NCBI RefSeq assembly: GCF_003030465.1
Contig: NZ_CP028339.1
Location: 3,594,032 to 3,658,031 of the forward strand
Length of the DNA stretch: 64,000 nt
Direction of reading: 5' to 3'
DNA from: Thauera aromatica K172
GTDB lineage: Bacteria > Pseudomonadota > Gammaproteobacteria > Burkholderiales > Rhodocyclaceae
Made by a program: the position numbers and the translations under genes
Notes under the pieces: generated by a model
The model's database searches: none
Seen by the model: the letters and a program-made list of their open reading frames with translations, nothing else
Told to the model about the DNA's origin: nothing
Part shown: in pieces, positions 32,806-41,553 of the stretch
Position numbering within the stretch: the first letter of the stretch is position 1
Layout: every line of letters starts with the position of its first letter

Positions 32806-32824
32806 CGGCCGCCGGAGGCGGCCG
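32806..32824 (+). terminator. Possible terminator hairpin
   Basis: CGGCCGCC-GGA-GGCGGCCG, an 8-bp perfect stem directly after the DnrO-like gene. No T tract, so termination is uncertain. Confidence 0.4.
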
Positions 32825-32938
32825 CAACCGGGGAACGGGAATTTGATGTGCATGCAGCGGATGCGCTGACAAACAGGGAAGCGCTCCTTCATAATCCAGC
32901 TGTTTGTCCACATTCCCGTCCTCCACCGGCTGATCATC

Positions 32939-33586
32939 ATGGCCCAGTCCATCGAACACCTCTTCGCCAACAACAAATCCTGGTCCGAGCGCATGCAGGC
33001 CGACGATCCGGAATATTTCGCCCGCCTGGTCACCCAGCAGAGCCCGGAGTACCTGTGGATCGGCTGCTCCGACAGTCGGGTGCCGGCGAACCAGGTCATC
33101 GGCCTCGCGCCGGGCGAAGTTTTCGTCCACCGCAACATCGCCAACGTCGTCGTGCATACCGACCTCAACGCCCTGTCGGTGATCCATTACGCGGTCGAGA
33201 TCCTGCGCGTGAAGCACATCCTGGTGGTCGGCCACTACGGCTGCGGCGGCGTGCGGGCGGCGATGCACGACAACCGCACCGGGCTCACCGACAACTGGCT
33301 GCGCCACATCCAGGACGTGCGCGACCGCCACGACGAACGCCTGGCGCGCATCGACGACACCACCGAGCGCCTGAACCGCCTGTGCGAGTTCAACGCCATG
33401 CACCAGGTGGTCAACGTCTGTCAGACGTCGATCCTGCGCGAGGCCTGGCAGCGCGGCCAGAACGTCACCGTCCATGGCTGGTGCTACAGCCTGCACGACG
33501 GCATGGTGCGCGACCTCGGGGTTAGCGCGCGCAGCCGCGAGGAAGCCGTCGAGCGCTACCGCGACGCGGTCGATCGGGTCGGCTGA
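32939..33586 (+). CDS. can: Beta-class carbonic anhydrase
   Basis: 215 residues. Zinc ligands Cys43, His99 and Cys102 (IGCSDSRVPA and VVGHYGCGGV) with the Asp45-Arg47 dyad place it in the beta class, as in E. coli Can. It interconverts CO2 and bicarbonate in the cytoplasm, supplying carboxylases. Length is normal. The ATG at 32939 has no strong ribosome-binding site. It is a single-gene unit convergent with the norE/norF-like genes. Confidence 0.95.
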   Translation: MAQSIEHLFANNKSWSERMQADDPEYFARLVTQQSPEYLWIGCSDSRVPANQVIGLAPGEVFVHRNIANVVVHTDLNALSVIHYAVEILRVKHILVVGHYGCGGVRAAMHDNRTGLTDNWLRHIQDVRDRHDERLARIDDTTERLNRLCEFNAMHQVVNVCQTSILREAWQRGQNVTVHGWCYSLHDGMVRDLGVSARSREEAVERYRDAVDRVG

Positions 33587-33622
33587 GCGCCCGTCCGCTC
33601 ACCCGCCCCCGCGGGCGGCGCG

Positions 33623-33934
33623 CTAGCGTGCCGCGGTCAGCCCTGCGAGCTGGGGGCCGAACCAGGTCGTCAGGACGAGGGCGAGCGGCACGCCGAGAAG
33701 GAAGATCCGGATCACCCAGGCGATGAACGGGTGGGTCTGGTGGGACTCGATGAAGTACCGCGCCACCACCCAGCCCTTGAGCCAGATGATCGCGGCGACC
33801 GGAAGCTGGACCCAGGACGCGGGGCCCAGCCAGCGCACCAGCCACAGGCTGAACACGGTCATGACGACGAGGAACAGCCAGGCGAGGCCGAGCGGAAGGA
33901 GGGCCGTCGACGGCGTGGAAGAGTCGGTTCGCAT
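33623..33934 (-). CDS. Cytochrome c oxidase subunit IV-like protein (NorF-like)
   Basis: 103 residues with three hydrophobic segments (GLAWLFLVVMTVFSLWLV, VQLPVAAIIWLKGWVVARYF, and PFIAWVIRIFLLGVPLALVL). The short three-helix pattern with KGWVVARYFIE is typical of subunit IV-like proteins encoded beside a subunit III-like gene, as in norEF. It begins 3 bp after the subunit III-like stop. In denitrifiers NorF supports nitric oxide reductase assembly or activity; a role in an aa3-type oxidase is the alternative. Confidence 0.7.
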   Translation of the reverse strand: MRTDSSTPSTALLPLGLAWLFLVVMTVFSLWLVRWLGPASWVQLPVAAIIWLKGWVVARYFIESHQTHPFIAWVIRIFLLGVPLALVLTTWFGPQLAGLTAAR

Positions 33935-33937
33935 GGC

Positions 33938-34555
33938 TCAGGGCAGCACGTAGCAAAGGGCGAAGATGATCAGCCAGATGATGTCGGTGGCGTGCCAGTA
34001 GCTCGCCAACGCTTCCAGCCCGTCGTGGTTGTGCGCCGAATAGGCGCCGATGGCGTGGCGCCCCAGCACCCACAGGATGCCGAGGATCCCCCAGAAGCCA
34101 TGGACGAGGTGGGTGAAGGTCAGGTAGTAATACACGGTGAAGAAGATTCCCGACTCGCCGTCGATGCCCTGGGTGAGGTTCCAGCGGATTTCGAGCAGCT
34201 TCACCAGCGGGTAGCCCAGCGCAAGGACGAGCCCGCCGACGAGAAAGGCGATCGAGCGCCCGCGCCGGCCGGCGCGGATCGTGGCCACGGAGCAGGCGAT
34301 GAGGAAGCTGCTGCTGACCATCAGCAAGGTGATCGCCACTCCGGCAGTGGCCGACAGCCGCGGCGCGCCGTCCTCGAACGCCTGCGGGAAGTTCGCCCGG
34401 GCAACGAAATAGACGGCGAACAGGACGAGGAACTCGACGAACTCGCAGGTGATGCCGACCCAGATGCCGGCGTTGCCCGGCACCCTGCCGGAGGTACGGC
34501 CGATGCCGCGTTCCGCGTCGCCTGCGTGGTATTCCGGTAACGCTGCCGATGTCAT
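33938..34555 (-). CDS. Heme-copper oxidase subunit III-like protein (NorE-like)
   Basis: 205 residues with about five membrane segments (WVGITCEFVEFLVLFAVYFV, GVAITLLMVSSSFLIACSVA, SIAFLVGGLVLALGY, YLTFTHLVHGFWGILGILWV, and the C-terminal YWHATDIIWLIIFALCYVLP). This is the COX3 fold; WHxxDxxW near the end is a family hallmark. Size and pairing with a subunit IV-like gene fit NorE. The catalytic norCB genes are not in the window. Start at 34555 chosen because conserved COX3 sequence starts soon after. Confidence 0.72.
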   Translation of the reverse strand: MTSAALPEYHAGDAERGIGRTSGRVPGNAGIWVGITCEFVEFLVLFAVYFVARANFPQAFEDGAPRLSATAGVAITLLMVSSSFLIACSVATIRAGRRGRSIAFLVGGLVLALGYPLVKLLEIRWNLTQGIDGESGIFFTVYYYLTFTHLVHGFWGILGILWVLGRHAIGAYSAHNHDGLEALASYWHATDIIWLIIFALCYVLP

Positions 34556-34676
34556 GCCGATCCGCCTTTCCGTCGATCCCCGATTCCGCATTATTCGCCA
34601 CCCGGCCGCCGTTTCACAGGTACAGCCGCCCGCATCGGCGACCGTAACAGCGCCGGGCGCGGCATACAATCGACCG

Positions 34677-36083
34677 ATGCACCTCTACGAGCACCTGGCA
34701 CTGGACATCGAACAGCACATCCGCGACGGCGTGCTGCGCCCGGGCGAACGCCTGCCTTCGATCCGCCAGGCCTGCCGCGCCCGCCAGCTGAGCCCGGCGA
34801 CCGTGCTCGAGGCCTATCACCGGCTCGAAAGCCGCGGGCTTGTCGAGGCGCGGCCCAAGTCGGGCTACTTCGTGCGCCCCCATCACACCCTCGCCGCACC
34901 CGGCCTCACCCGCCCCGCCGGCCGCTCGACCGCACCCAAGGTCAGCGACTTCATCTTCGAGATCCTCGAGTCGGCCCGCGACCCGGCGGTCGTACCCCTC
35001 GGCTCGAGCTTCCTCAGCCCGTTCCTGTTTCCGTTCGAGCGTCTCGGCCGCTGCCTCGCCGCCGCCGCGCGCGGCATGGACCCGCGCGCCACCGTCACCG
35101 ACCTGCCGCCGGGCAACGACGAGCTGCGCCGTCAGATCGCGTTGCGCTACCTGCACGGCGGCACGGCAGTGGCCGGCGACGAGATCGTGATCACCTCGGG
35201 AGCGATGGAGGCGCTCAACCTGTGCCTGCAGGCGCTGACCCGGCCCGGCGACCTGGTGGCGGTCGAGTCGCCGGCCTTTTACGCCGTGCTCCAGGCGATC
35301 GAGCGCCTCCACCTGCGGGTGGTCGAGATCCCGACCCATCCGCGCGACGGCGTCAGCCTGCCCGCGCTCGAGCAGGCCTTGCGTGTGCACCCGGTAAAAG
35401 CCTGCGTGCTCATGCCGAACTTCCAGAACCCGCTCGGCGCGCTCGTGCCCGACGACCAGCGCCCCGCGCTGCTCGCGCTGCTGCAGCGCCACGACGTGCC
35501 GCTGATCGAGGACGACACCTACGCCGAGCTGTATTTCGGCCGCCGCGCACCGCTGGCGATGAAGGCGCTCGACCGCAGCGGGCTCGTCCTCCACGTGTCG
35601 AGCTTCTCCAAGTGCCTCGCGCCCGGCTACCGGGTCGGCTGGGTCGCCGCCGGGCGCTTCGCCCAGAAAGTCCAGCGCCTGAAGATCGCCACCAGCCTCG
35701 CGACCACGGTCCCGGTCCAGATCGCCCTCGCCGATTTCCTGCGCAGCGGCGCCTTCGACCCCCACCTGCGCCGCCTGCGCGCCACTCTCGAACGCCAGGA
35801 AGCCCGGCTCGCGGCCGCACTCGAACGCCATTTCCCCGCAGCCAGCCGCATCACCCGGCCGCGCGGCGGCTATTTCACCTGGGTCCAGCTACCGCCGTGG
35901 GCCGACACCCTGGCGCTGCACCGGCGGGCGCTCGACGAGGGCATCAGCCTCGCCCCGGGGCCGATGTTTTCGCCGCGGCGGGCCTACCGCGACTGCCTCC
36001 GGCTGAACTTCGGCCACCCCTGGTCCGCCGCCCACGAACAGGCGATCGAGCGCCTCGGACGGATGCTCGCCGAGCAGCGCTGA
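34677..36083 (+). CDS. MocR/PdxR-type GntR regulator with aminotransferase domain
   Basis: 468 residues: N-terminal GntR winged helix (HLALDIEQHIRDGVLRPGER and RQLSPATVLEAYHRLESRGL) and a C-terminal fold type I aminotransferase domain with the PLP-lysine motif SSFSKCLAPGYRVGW and NFQNPLG. Such proteins use PLP or an amino compound as effector. The ATG at 34677 lacks a Shine-Dalgarno, and a TACAAT hexamer ends 7 bp upstream, so the message may be leaderless. Divergent from the norE-like gene, which may be a target, though no site is visible. Confidence 0.88.
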   Translation: MHLYEHLALDIEQHIRDGVLRPGERLPSIRQACRARQLSPATVLEAYHRLESRGLVEARPKSGYFVRPHHTLAAPGLTRPAGRSTAPKVSDFIFEILESARDPAVVPLGSSFLSPFLFPFERLGRCLAAAARGMDPRATVTDLPPGNDELRRQIALRYLHGGTAVAGDEIVITSGAMEALNLCLQALTRPGDLVAVESPAFYAVLQAIERLHLRVVEIPTHPRDGVSLPALEQALRVHPVKACVLMPNFQNPLGALVPDDQRPALLALLQRHDVPLIEDDTYAELYFGRRAPLAMKALDRSGLVLHVSSFSKCLAPGYRVGWVAAGRFAQKVQRLKIATSLATTVPVQIALADFLRSGAFDPHLRRLRATLERQEARLAAALERHFPAASRITRPRGGYFTWVQLPPWADTLALHRRALDEGISLAPGPMFSPRRAYRDCLRLNFGHPWSAAHEQAIERLGRMLAEQR

Positions 36084-36112
36084 GTCCGCCCCCGGATGCC
36101 GGCGGGCCCGCC

Positions 36113-38290
36113 TCACACTTCCAGCGGATCGACATCGAGCTGCCAGCGCAGCTCGCGCACGGTGCGCTGGCGGTAGAGCAGCGCCACCCAGCCGGCGAGG
36201 AAGCCCTGCAACACGCCGCGCTGGTCGGCCTCGATCAGCAGCTGGGCGCGCTCGCGCCGCGCCAGCCGGGTGAGCCGCATCGGCACCGGATCGTAGAGGC
36301 GCAGGCCCTCGGGAGCACACTCCTCGGCCAGGCGGCGGGCATGGCGCAGGAAGTCGACGGCGGCGTCGAGCGCAGGGGCGTCGGCGCGCAGCATCGCCTG
36401 GTGGGTGAACGGCGGGAAGCCCGCACTGCGCCGCTCCTGCAGCGCCATGCGGGCGAAGGCGTCGAAGTCGTGGCGCGCCAGCTGCTGGTAGAGCGGGTGC
36501 GCCGGGTATTCGGTCTGGATCAGCACCGTGCCCGCCAGGGCACCGCGCCCGGCACGGCCGCCGACCTGCATCAGCTGCTGGAACAGGCGCTCGGGGGCGC
36601 GGAAGTCGGCGGCGTGGAGCGCGGCATCGGCGCCGATCACGCCGACCAGGGTGAGGTTGGGGAAGTCGTGGCCCTTGGCCATCATCTGGGTGCCGACGAG
36701 GATGTCGGCGCCGCCTTCGGCGATGGTCGCGAGCACGCTTTCCCACTGCCGGCGGGTGCGCGCGGCGTCGCGGTCGACGCGCAGCACCCGGGCCTGCGGG
36801 AACAGCTCGGCGAGGCGCGCCTCGACGCGCTGGGTGCCGCGCCCGAAAGGCCGGATGTCCTGGTCGCCGCAGCTCGGGCAGGCGGACGGGATCGGCCCAT
36901 CGCAGCCGCAGTGGTGGCAGCGCAGGCGGCGGTCGGCGAGGTGGACGACGAGGTTCGCCGAGCAGTGCGGGCAGCGGCTGACCCAGCCGCAGGACGGGCA
37001 CGACAGCACCGGCGCATAGCCGCGGCGGTTGAGGAACACCAGGCTCTGCTCGCCGCGCTCCAGGCGCTCGCCGAGCGCCGCCTGCAGCGCCGGGCTGAGG
37101 CCTTCGTCGAGGCGCAGGCGGCGGGTGTCGATGCAGCGTACCGCCGGCAGGGTCGCGGCGAGCGCACGCTGGCTCAGGGTCTGCAGCGCATAGCGCTCGC
37201 TACGGGCGTGGTACCAGGTTTCCAGCGAAGGCGTGGCCGAGCCCAGCACCACCGGCACGCCGCGCTGGCGCGCGCGCCACACGGCGAGGTCGCGCGCCGA
37301 ATAGCGCACCCCTTCCTGCTGCTTGTAGGAGGCGTCGTGCTCCTCGTCGACGAGGATCAGGCCCAGTCGCGGCAGCGGCGCGAACACCGCCAGGCGGGTG
37401 CCGAGGACAATGTCGGCCTCGCCCGCGAGCGCCTGCACGAAACCGCGCGAGCGCGCACCGTCGGCGAGCGCGGAATGCAGGCTGACGACGTGCGCGGCGG
37501 CGAAGCGCTGCGCCACGCGGCGCTCGAGCTGGGGCGTGAGGGCGATCTCCGGCACCAGCATCAGCACCTGCCGGCCCTGCGCCAGCAGGTGCGCGGCCAG
37601 GCGCAGATAGACTTCGGTCTTGCCGCTGCCGGTGACGCCGTGCAGCAGCCAGGGCTTGAAGCCGGGCCCGGCGCCGAGGATCGCCTCCAGCGCCTGCGTC
37701 TGCTCCGGCGTCGGCTCGGGCCGGGCGCCGGTGGCATGGCGCGCGGCGACGCGCTCCGCACCCCCGACCCAGCCGCGGCGCAGCAGTTCGCCGACCGCCT
37801 CGCCGCCCTCGAGCGCACGCACCACGCTGCGCCGCCAGGGCCCTGCGCCGGCCGCCGCCAGGGTCTGCAGCAGGGCCAGGGCCTTGCTCGCGCGGCGGGG
37901 GGAGTGCAAGGCCTCGCGCCCCGCGGCGGCGATCTGCAGCAAGGGGTCCTCGTCCTCGCCGCTCACTCCGTCGGCGCGGCGCAGGCCGGGCGGCAGGGCG
38001 AGGGCGACCACTTCGCCGATCGGGGCGTGGTAGTAGCGGGCGACGAAATCGACCAGCTCCAGCCAGTCCGCCGGCAGGGGCGGGACTTCGCGCTGGATGT
38101 GGCGGACCGTCTTGAGACGGGCGGGTTCGATGGCGGCGGCCGCCCCCAGGGCGAGGATCAGGCCGTTGCGCTCGCCGCGCCCGAACGGGACGGTCACGCA
38201 GCGGCCGACGTCGGCCGCGGTGGCGTCCGGGGCAAGATAATCAAACACTTGCGGCAGCGGCACCGGCAGGGCGACACGGACTATACTCAT
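36113..38290 (-). CDS. priA: Primosomal protein N' (replication restart helicase PriA)
   Basis: 725 residues. N-terminal DNA-binding domain, helicase Walker A GVTGSGKTEVYLRLA, DEEH box (LILVDEEHDASYKQ), the zinc-binding cysteines (CPSCGWVSRCPHCSANL and RLRCHHCG, then ACPSCGDQD) and helicase motifs V-VI (ADILVGTQMMAKGHDFPNLT, QVGGRAGRG). PriA reloads the replicative helicase at stalled forks. The start at 38290 matches the family N-terminus (MSIVRVALPVPL). Two DnaA-box-like sequences lie upstream at 38405-38427. Confidence 0.96.
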   Translation of the reverse strand: MSIVRVALPVPLPQVFDYLAPDATAADVGRCVTVPFGRGERNGLILALGAAAAIEPARLKTVRHIQREVPPLPADWLELVDFVARYYHAPIGEVVALALPPGLRRADGVSGEDEDPLLQIAAAGREALHSPRRASKALALLQTLAAAGAGPWRRSVVRALEGGEAVGELLRRGWVGGAERVAARHATGARPEPTPEQTQALEAILGAGPGFKPWLLHGVTGSGKTEVYLRLAAHLLAQGRQVLMLVPEIALTPQLERRVAQRFAAAHVVSLHSALADGARSRGFVQALAGEADIVLGTRLAVFAPLPRLGLILVDEEHDASYKQQEGVRYSARDLAVWRARQRGVPVVLGSATPSLETWYHARSERYALQTLSQRALAATLPAVRCIDTRRLRLDEGLSPALQAALGERLERGEQSLVFLNRRGYAPVLSCPSCGWVSRCPHCSANLVVHLADRRLRCHHCGCDGPIPSACPSCGDQDIRPFGRGTQRVEARLAELFPQARVLRVDRDAARTRRQWESVLATIAEGGADILVGTQMMAKGHDFPNLTLVGVIGADAALHAADFRAPERLFQQLMQVGGRAGRGALAGTVLIQTEYPAHPLYQQLARHDFDAFARMALQERRSAGFPPFTHQAMLRADAPALDAAVDFLRHARRLAEECAPEGLRLYDPVPMRLTRLARRERAQLLIEADQRGVLQGFLAGWVALLYRQRTVRELRWQLDVDPLEV

Positions 38291-38605
38291 TTCAAACCCG
38301 GATGAATCTTGAAATTCATTCTGGATCAATCACTTGCGCCGGGTTCATGAGAACTGCCGGAGAAAAAACCTGCCAAGTATCTGGCATCGAACCGGAGTGC
38401 AGGCTTGTCCACAAAAGCTGTGGATAAGTTTGTGGGAAAGCTGGGTGAATCGCGCTGAAAGTGCCGTCAGTACGGCTATTCCGCCACCGTGCTGCAACAT
38501 TGCGCTTTTATGAAAATCTTTATTTATCAATGACTTGTAAAATATGCCGGATAACTGGAAGTGACGGCCTCGGGAGGAGGTGGCGAAGCATCCGGATGTG
38601 CACAA
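38291..38605. other. Intergenic region between priA and the IS element
   Basis: 315 bp with the priA promoter side, two DnaA-box-like sequences (38405-38413, 38419-38427) and, at its right end, the DNA that the TnpB guide would copy (38586-38605). No convincing gene. Confidence 0.6.
38405..38427. promoter_or_regulatory. Pair of DnaA-box-like sequences upstream of priA
   Basis: TTGTCCACA (38405-38413, one mismatch to TTATCCACA) and TGTGGATAA (38419-38427, a perfect box on the minus strand), separated by 5 bp and facing each other. They lie about 115 bp upstream of priA, outside the origin region. Confidence 0.5.
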
Positions 38606-38780
38606 TTGACATCCTCCCCCGCCTAAAGTCGGGGGATTCCTACGGCGCTCCCACCGGCATCGAACCGGTGTGAGTCGCTTCGGCGGGTTCCTGCTGCTGG
38701 CGGCATTACTGCACCACTCACTTCACAGGCGCAACGGGCGTGTCCCGCCCTGAGAATGTTGATCGCGCCGACCACATCGG
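38606..38780 (-). ncRNA. Predicted omega RNA (TnpB guide RNA scaffold)
   Basis: In IS200/IS605 elements the 3' end of tnpB plus the right end is processed into a guide RNA whose guide is the flanking DNA. Here the scaffold would end with GTCAA at 38606, and the guide would be copied from 38605 leftward. The 5' boundary is an estimate; the 3' boundary follows from the right-end structure. Confidence 0.5.
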
Positions 38781-39867
38781 CGTTTTCCTCGAAACCGCAT
38801 TCCACGCACGCGAACCGGGCTTGCGTTTTCCGGTTGTCCGCCGACACATGACCGCAGCACGGGCAGGTGCGGCTCGTGTTCTGCGGCGGCACAGCGATGA
38901 GATACCCGCCTCTCCACGCCACCTTGTACTCCAACTGCCGCCGGAACTCGAACCAGCCCTGATCGAGGATGGACTTGTTCAGGCCAGACTTGGCCCGAAC
39001 GTTTCTTCCCGGCGCCTCTGCCGTGCCCGCCGCCGACTTGGACATGTTCCGTACCTGCAGGTCCTCGATACACACCATCGCGTGGTTTTGGCTGATCGTG
39101 GTCGTGGTCTTGTGCAGGTAGTCGCGGCGTGCGTTGCCGATGCGGGAATGGATGCGCTGGATTCTGGCTTTCGTTTTTTTCCAGTTGCTACTGAATTTGG
39201 TTTTGCGGCTCATGGCCTGCTGCGCCTTGCGCAAGGCTGTTTCATGTCGCTTGAAACTGTTGAGCGGGGTGTAGAACGTGCCGTCCGACAGCGTGGCGAA
39301 GCGGGCGATGCCCATGTCGATGCCGACCGCACCGCCGTTGGGGACGGACTGCTCGACCTCGCGTTCGGTCTGGATGCTGACGAACCATTTGCCGCCGCTC
39401 GCGGACACGGTGACCTGCTTCACTTCGCCCAGCACATCGCGGCTGTTGCGATAGCGCAGCCAGCCGAGCTTGGGCAGGAAAAGGCGGCTGGTGGACTGAT
39501 CGAGTTTGCTCTGCTTCGGGTCAGGATATCGGAAGCTGTCGCCTTGGCCCTTTTTCTTGAAGCGCGGGAAGGCGGCCCGCTTGGCGAAGAAATTGGTGTA
39601 CGCCCGCTCCAAATCCTTGAGCGTCTGCTGTAGCGGATGCGTCGGCGCGTCCTTGAGCCACGGCGTCTCGGTGCCGTTGCGCCACTCGGTAGGCAGCTTG
39701 CACAGCCCGGCGTAGCCGAGTTTCTTCTCGCCCTGTTCGTGGCGCTCCTTCTGCAACGCCAACGCCTTGTTGAACACGAACCGGCACGACCCAGCGAAAC
39801 GGCGCATGTCGCGCTGCTGCTCGCCGGTCGGCATCAGTTCGTATTTGAAGGCTTGGAGACGTTGCAT
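38623..39867 (-). CDS. tnpB: IS200/IS605 TnpB RNA-guided nuclease
   Basis: 414 residues. Catalytic RuvC acidic residues are all present: Asp in VGIDMGIARFATLSDG, Glu in VCIEDLQVRNMSKSA and Asp in ENADVVGAINILRAG. The zinc-finger cysteines CPCCGH and CVECGF are intact, and the N-terminus (MQRLQAFKYELMPTGEQQRD) is typical. It should be an active RNA-guided DNA nuclease using the omega RNA made from its own 3' end. The start at 39867 is the family start. Its partner tnpA is defective, so the element can probably no longer move on its own. Confidence 0.92.
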   Translation of the reverse strand: MQRLQAFKYELMPTGEQQRDMRRFAGSCRFVFNKALALQKERHEQGEKKLGYAGLCKLPTEWRNGTETPWLKDAPTHPLQQTLKDLERAYTNFFAKRAAFPRFKKKGQGDSFRYPDPKQSKLDQSTSRLFLPKLGWLRYRNSRDVLGEVKQVTVSASGGKWFVSIQTEREVEQSVPNGGAVGIDMGIARFATLSDGTFYTPLNSFKRHETALRKAQQAMSRKTKFSSNWKKTKARIQRIHSRIGNARRDYLHKTTTTISQNHAMVCIEDLQVRNMSKSAAGTAEAPGRNVRAKSGLNKSILDQGWFEFRRQLEYKVAWRGGYLIAVPPQNTSRTCPCCGHVSADNRKTQARFACVECGFEENADVVGAINILRAGHARCACEVSGAVMPPAAGTRRSDSHRFDAGGSAVGIPRL

Positions 39868-39888
39868 GCGGATAGTATATTTTTGCCT

Positions 39889-40213
39889 ATGACCAACGAC
39901 AACGATATCCGACACGGAAGACACTGCGTCTTTCTGATGCATGTGCTTTTGGTCTTCGTGACAAAATACCGTCGGGGAGGACGATCACGTTCATCTGCTG
40001 GTGAACTACCCCCCGAAGGTGGCCGTGTCGGCGCTGGTGAATAGCCTGAAAGGCGTTTCCAGCCGCATGATCCGCAAGAAAAACGATCCGAGCATCCGCA
40101 AGAAACTGTGGGGCGGTGCGCTGTGGTCGCCATCCTACTTCGCCGGAAGCTGCGGCGGAGCACCTATCGAGATCATCCGCCAGTACATCGAACAGCAGAA
40201 GACGCCACACTAA
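39889..40213 (+). pseudogene. tnpA: tnpA (Y1 HUH transposase), internally deleted
   Basis: The N-terminal part (MTNDNDIRHGRHCVFLMHVL and VFVTKYRRG) runs to about 39978. In another frame the sequence resumes with DHVHLLVNYPPKV, which contains the HUH metal site, and continues to the catalytic-Tyr region SPSYFAGSCGG and the normal end QQKTPH. Roughly 95-100 bp (about 33 codons) are missing from the middle compared with a ~140-residue TnpA, and the frame is shifted. The gene cannot make a functional transposase. Confidence 0.85.
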
Positions 40214-40373
40214 TCGCCGAAAAGACGCCTACGGCGTCCGCGCTATCCTTCCCCAGCCTGAAGGCCGAGGCTTGCCGCGCACTGGGTCAAGAAAAAAATT
40301 GGAATTCTGTCGTTGACAGATGGCCGGGCCGCGGCCGCCTTTGTTCCCCCGGGCGTACCGCGGCGGCCCGCGC

Positions 40374-41444
40374 TCAGCGCGCCGTGCGCAGGCTGCGGCT
40401 GTACTGGTGGACGGTATCGACCAGCACGCTGACGTTCTCGGGGGGAGTGAACTGGGAAATGCCGTGGCCGAGGTTGAAGACATGGCCCGGGTGGTTGCCG
40501 AAGGCGTCGAGCACGCGGCAGGTTTCGCGGGCGACCGCCTCGGGCGGGGCAAACAGGACGTTGGGATCGAGGTTGCCCTGCAGCGCCACCTGGTCGCCGA
40601 CCAGGCGGCGGGCGCGGCCGATGTCCATGGTCCAGTCGAGGCCGACCGCGTCGCAGCCGATCGCGGCGATCGACTCCAGCCACAGGCCGCCGCCCTTGGT
40701 GAACACGATGCTGGGCACGCGCTGGCCGTCGCGCTCGCGGATCAGGCCGGCGACGACCTGCTCGAGGTAGCGCAGCGAGAACTCGCGGTAGGCCGCCTCG
40801 GACAGCACCCCGCCCCAGGAGTCGAACACCATCACCGCCTGGGCGCCGGCCTCGATCTGGGCGTTGAGGTACTTCACCACCGCCTGCGCGGTAACCTCGA
40901 GGATGTGGTGCATCAGCTCCGGGCGGCTGTAGGCCAGGGTCTTGACCTTGCGGTAGTCGTCCGAGGAGCCGCCTTCGACCATGTAGCAGGCCAGCGTCCA
41001 CGGGCTGCCGGAAAAACCGATCAGCGGCACGCTGCCGTCGAGCGCGCGGCGGATCTCGGCGACCGCATCCATCACGTACTGCAGCTCGGCGTGGGGGTCG
41101 GGCGCAGTGAGATTGCGGATCTCCCATTCGTCCTTGAGCGGGCGCTCGAAGCGGGGGCCTTCGCCTTCGGCGAAATACAGCCCCAGGCCCATCGCATCGG
41201 GCACGGTAAGGATGTCGGAGAACAGGATCGCGGCATCGAGCTCGTAGCGCGCGAGCGGCTGCAGGGTGACTTCGCAGGCCAGCGCCGGGCTCTTGCACAG
41301 CTGCAGGAAGCTGCCGGCGCGCTTGCGCGTCTCGCAGTATTCGGGGAGGTAGCGTCCGGCCTGGCGCATCAGCCAGACGGGAGTGTAGTCGGTCGGCTGG
41401 CGCAGCAGGGCGCGCAGGAAGGTGTCGTTTTTCAGGCGGCTCAC
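40374..41444 (-). CDS. hemE: Uroporphyrinogen III decarboxylase
   Basis: 356 residues. Signature motifs [15 protein letters not shown] and [13 protein letters not shown] are present, as are FDSWGG and the C-terminal FNLGHGI. It removes the four acetate carboxyls of uroporphyrinogen III to give coproporphyrinogen III in heme synthesis. The GTG at 41444 ([13 protein letters not shown]) is preferred to a GTG at 41474 because AAGGA lies 6 bp before it and because relatives start there. The IS element has landed between it and priA without touching either coding region. Confidence 0.96.
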   Translation of the reverse strand: MSRLKNDTFLRALLRQPTDYTPVWLMRQAGRYLPEYCETRKRAGSFLQLCKSPALACEVTLQPLARYELDAAILFSDILTVPDAMGLGLYFAEGEGPRFERPLKDEWEIRNLTAPDPHAELQYVMDAVAEIRRALDGSVPLIGFSGSPWTLACYMVEGGSSDDYRKVKTLAYSRPELMHHILEVTAQAVVKYLNAQIEAGAQAVMVFDSWGGVLSEAAYREFSLRYLEQVVAGLIRERDGQRVPSIVFTKGGGLWLESIAAIGCDAVGLDWTMDIGRARRLVGDQVALQGNLDPNVLFAPPEAVARETCRVLDAFGNHPGHVFNLGHGISQFTPPENVSVLVDTVHQYSRSLRTAR

Positions 41445-41553
41445 GGCGAGTCCTTGTTTCTGCGATTCGGGCACGAGCCGCGATTATCCCCTTTTGTGCG
41501 CGAAGTTGGCCTTGTCGTCCGTCAAGCACGACCGGAACGCGCGCCCCGGGCGC

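Larger units (their letters stand above)
38606..40285. mobile_element. IS200/IS605-family element with divergent tnpA and tnpB
   Basis: About 1.68 kb between priA and hemE. The right end carries the stem of GGGGGAGGATGTCAA preceded by CCCCCGACTTTAGG on the minus strand (38606-38636), the same layout as the ISDra2 right end. The left end has the hairpin AGCCT/AGGCT (40255-40272) and is bounded on the minus strand by TTGAC (40286-40290), a pentamer suited as target and TnpB-adjacent motif. No terminal inverted repeats or target duplication, as expected for single-strand transposition. tnpB is intact; tnpA is broken. Confidence 0.8.

Noticed and set aside
35222..38305. Long plus-strand open frame across priA
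   Set aside because: Antisense and out-of-frame reading of the MocR gene and priA in high-GC DNA; minus-strand PriA motifs are unmistakable.
38345..38605. 86-codon minus-strand frame upstream of priA
   Set aside because: Covers DnaA boxes and IS-flanking DNA, no conserved features.
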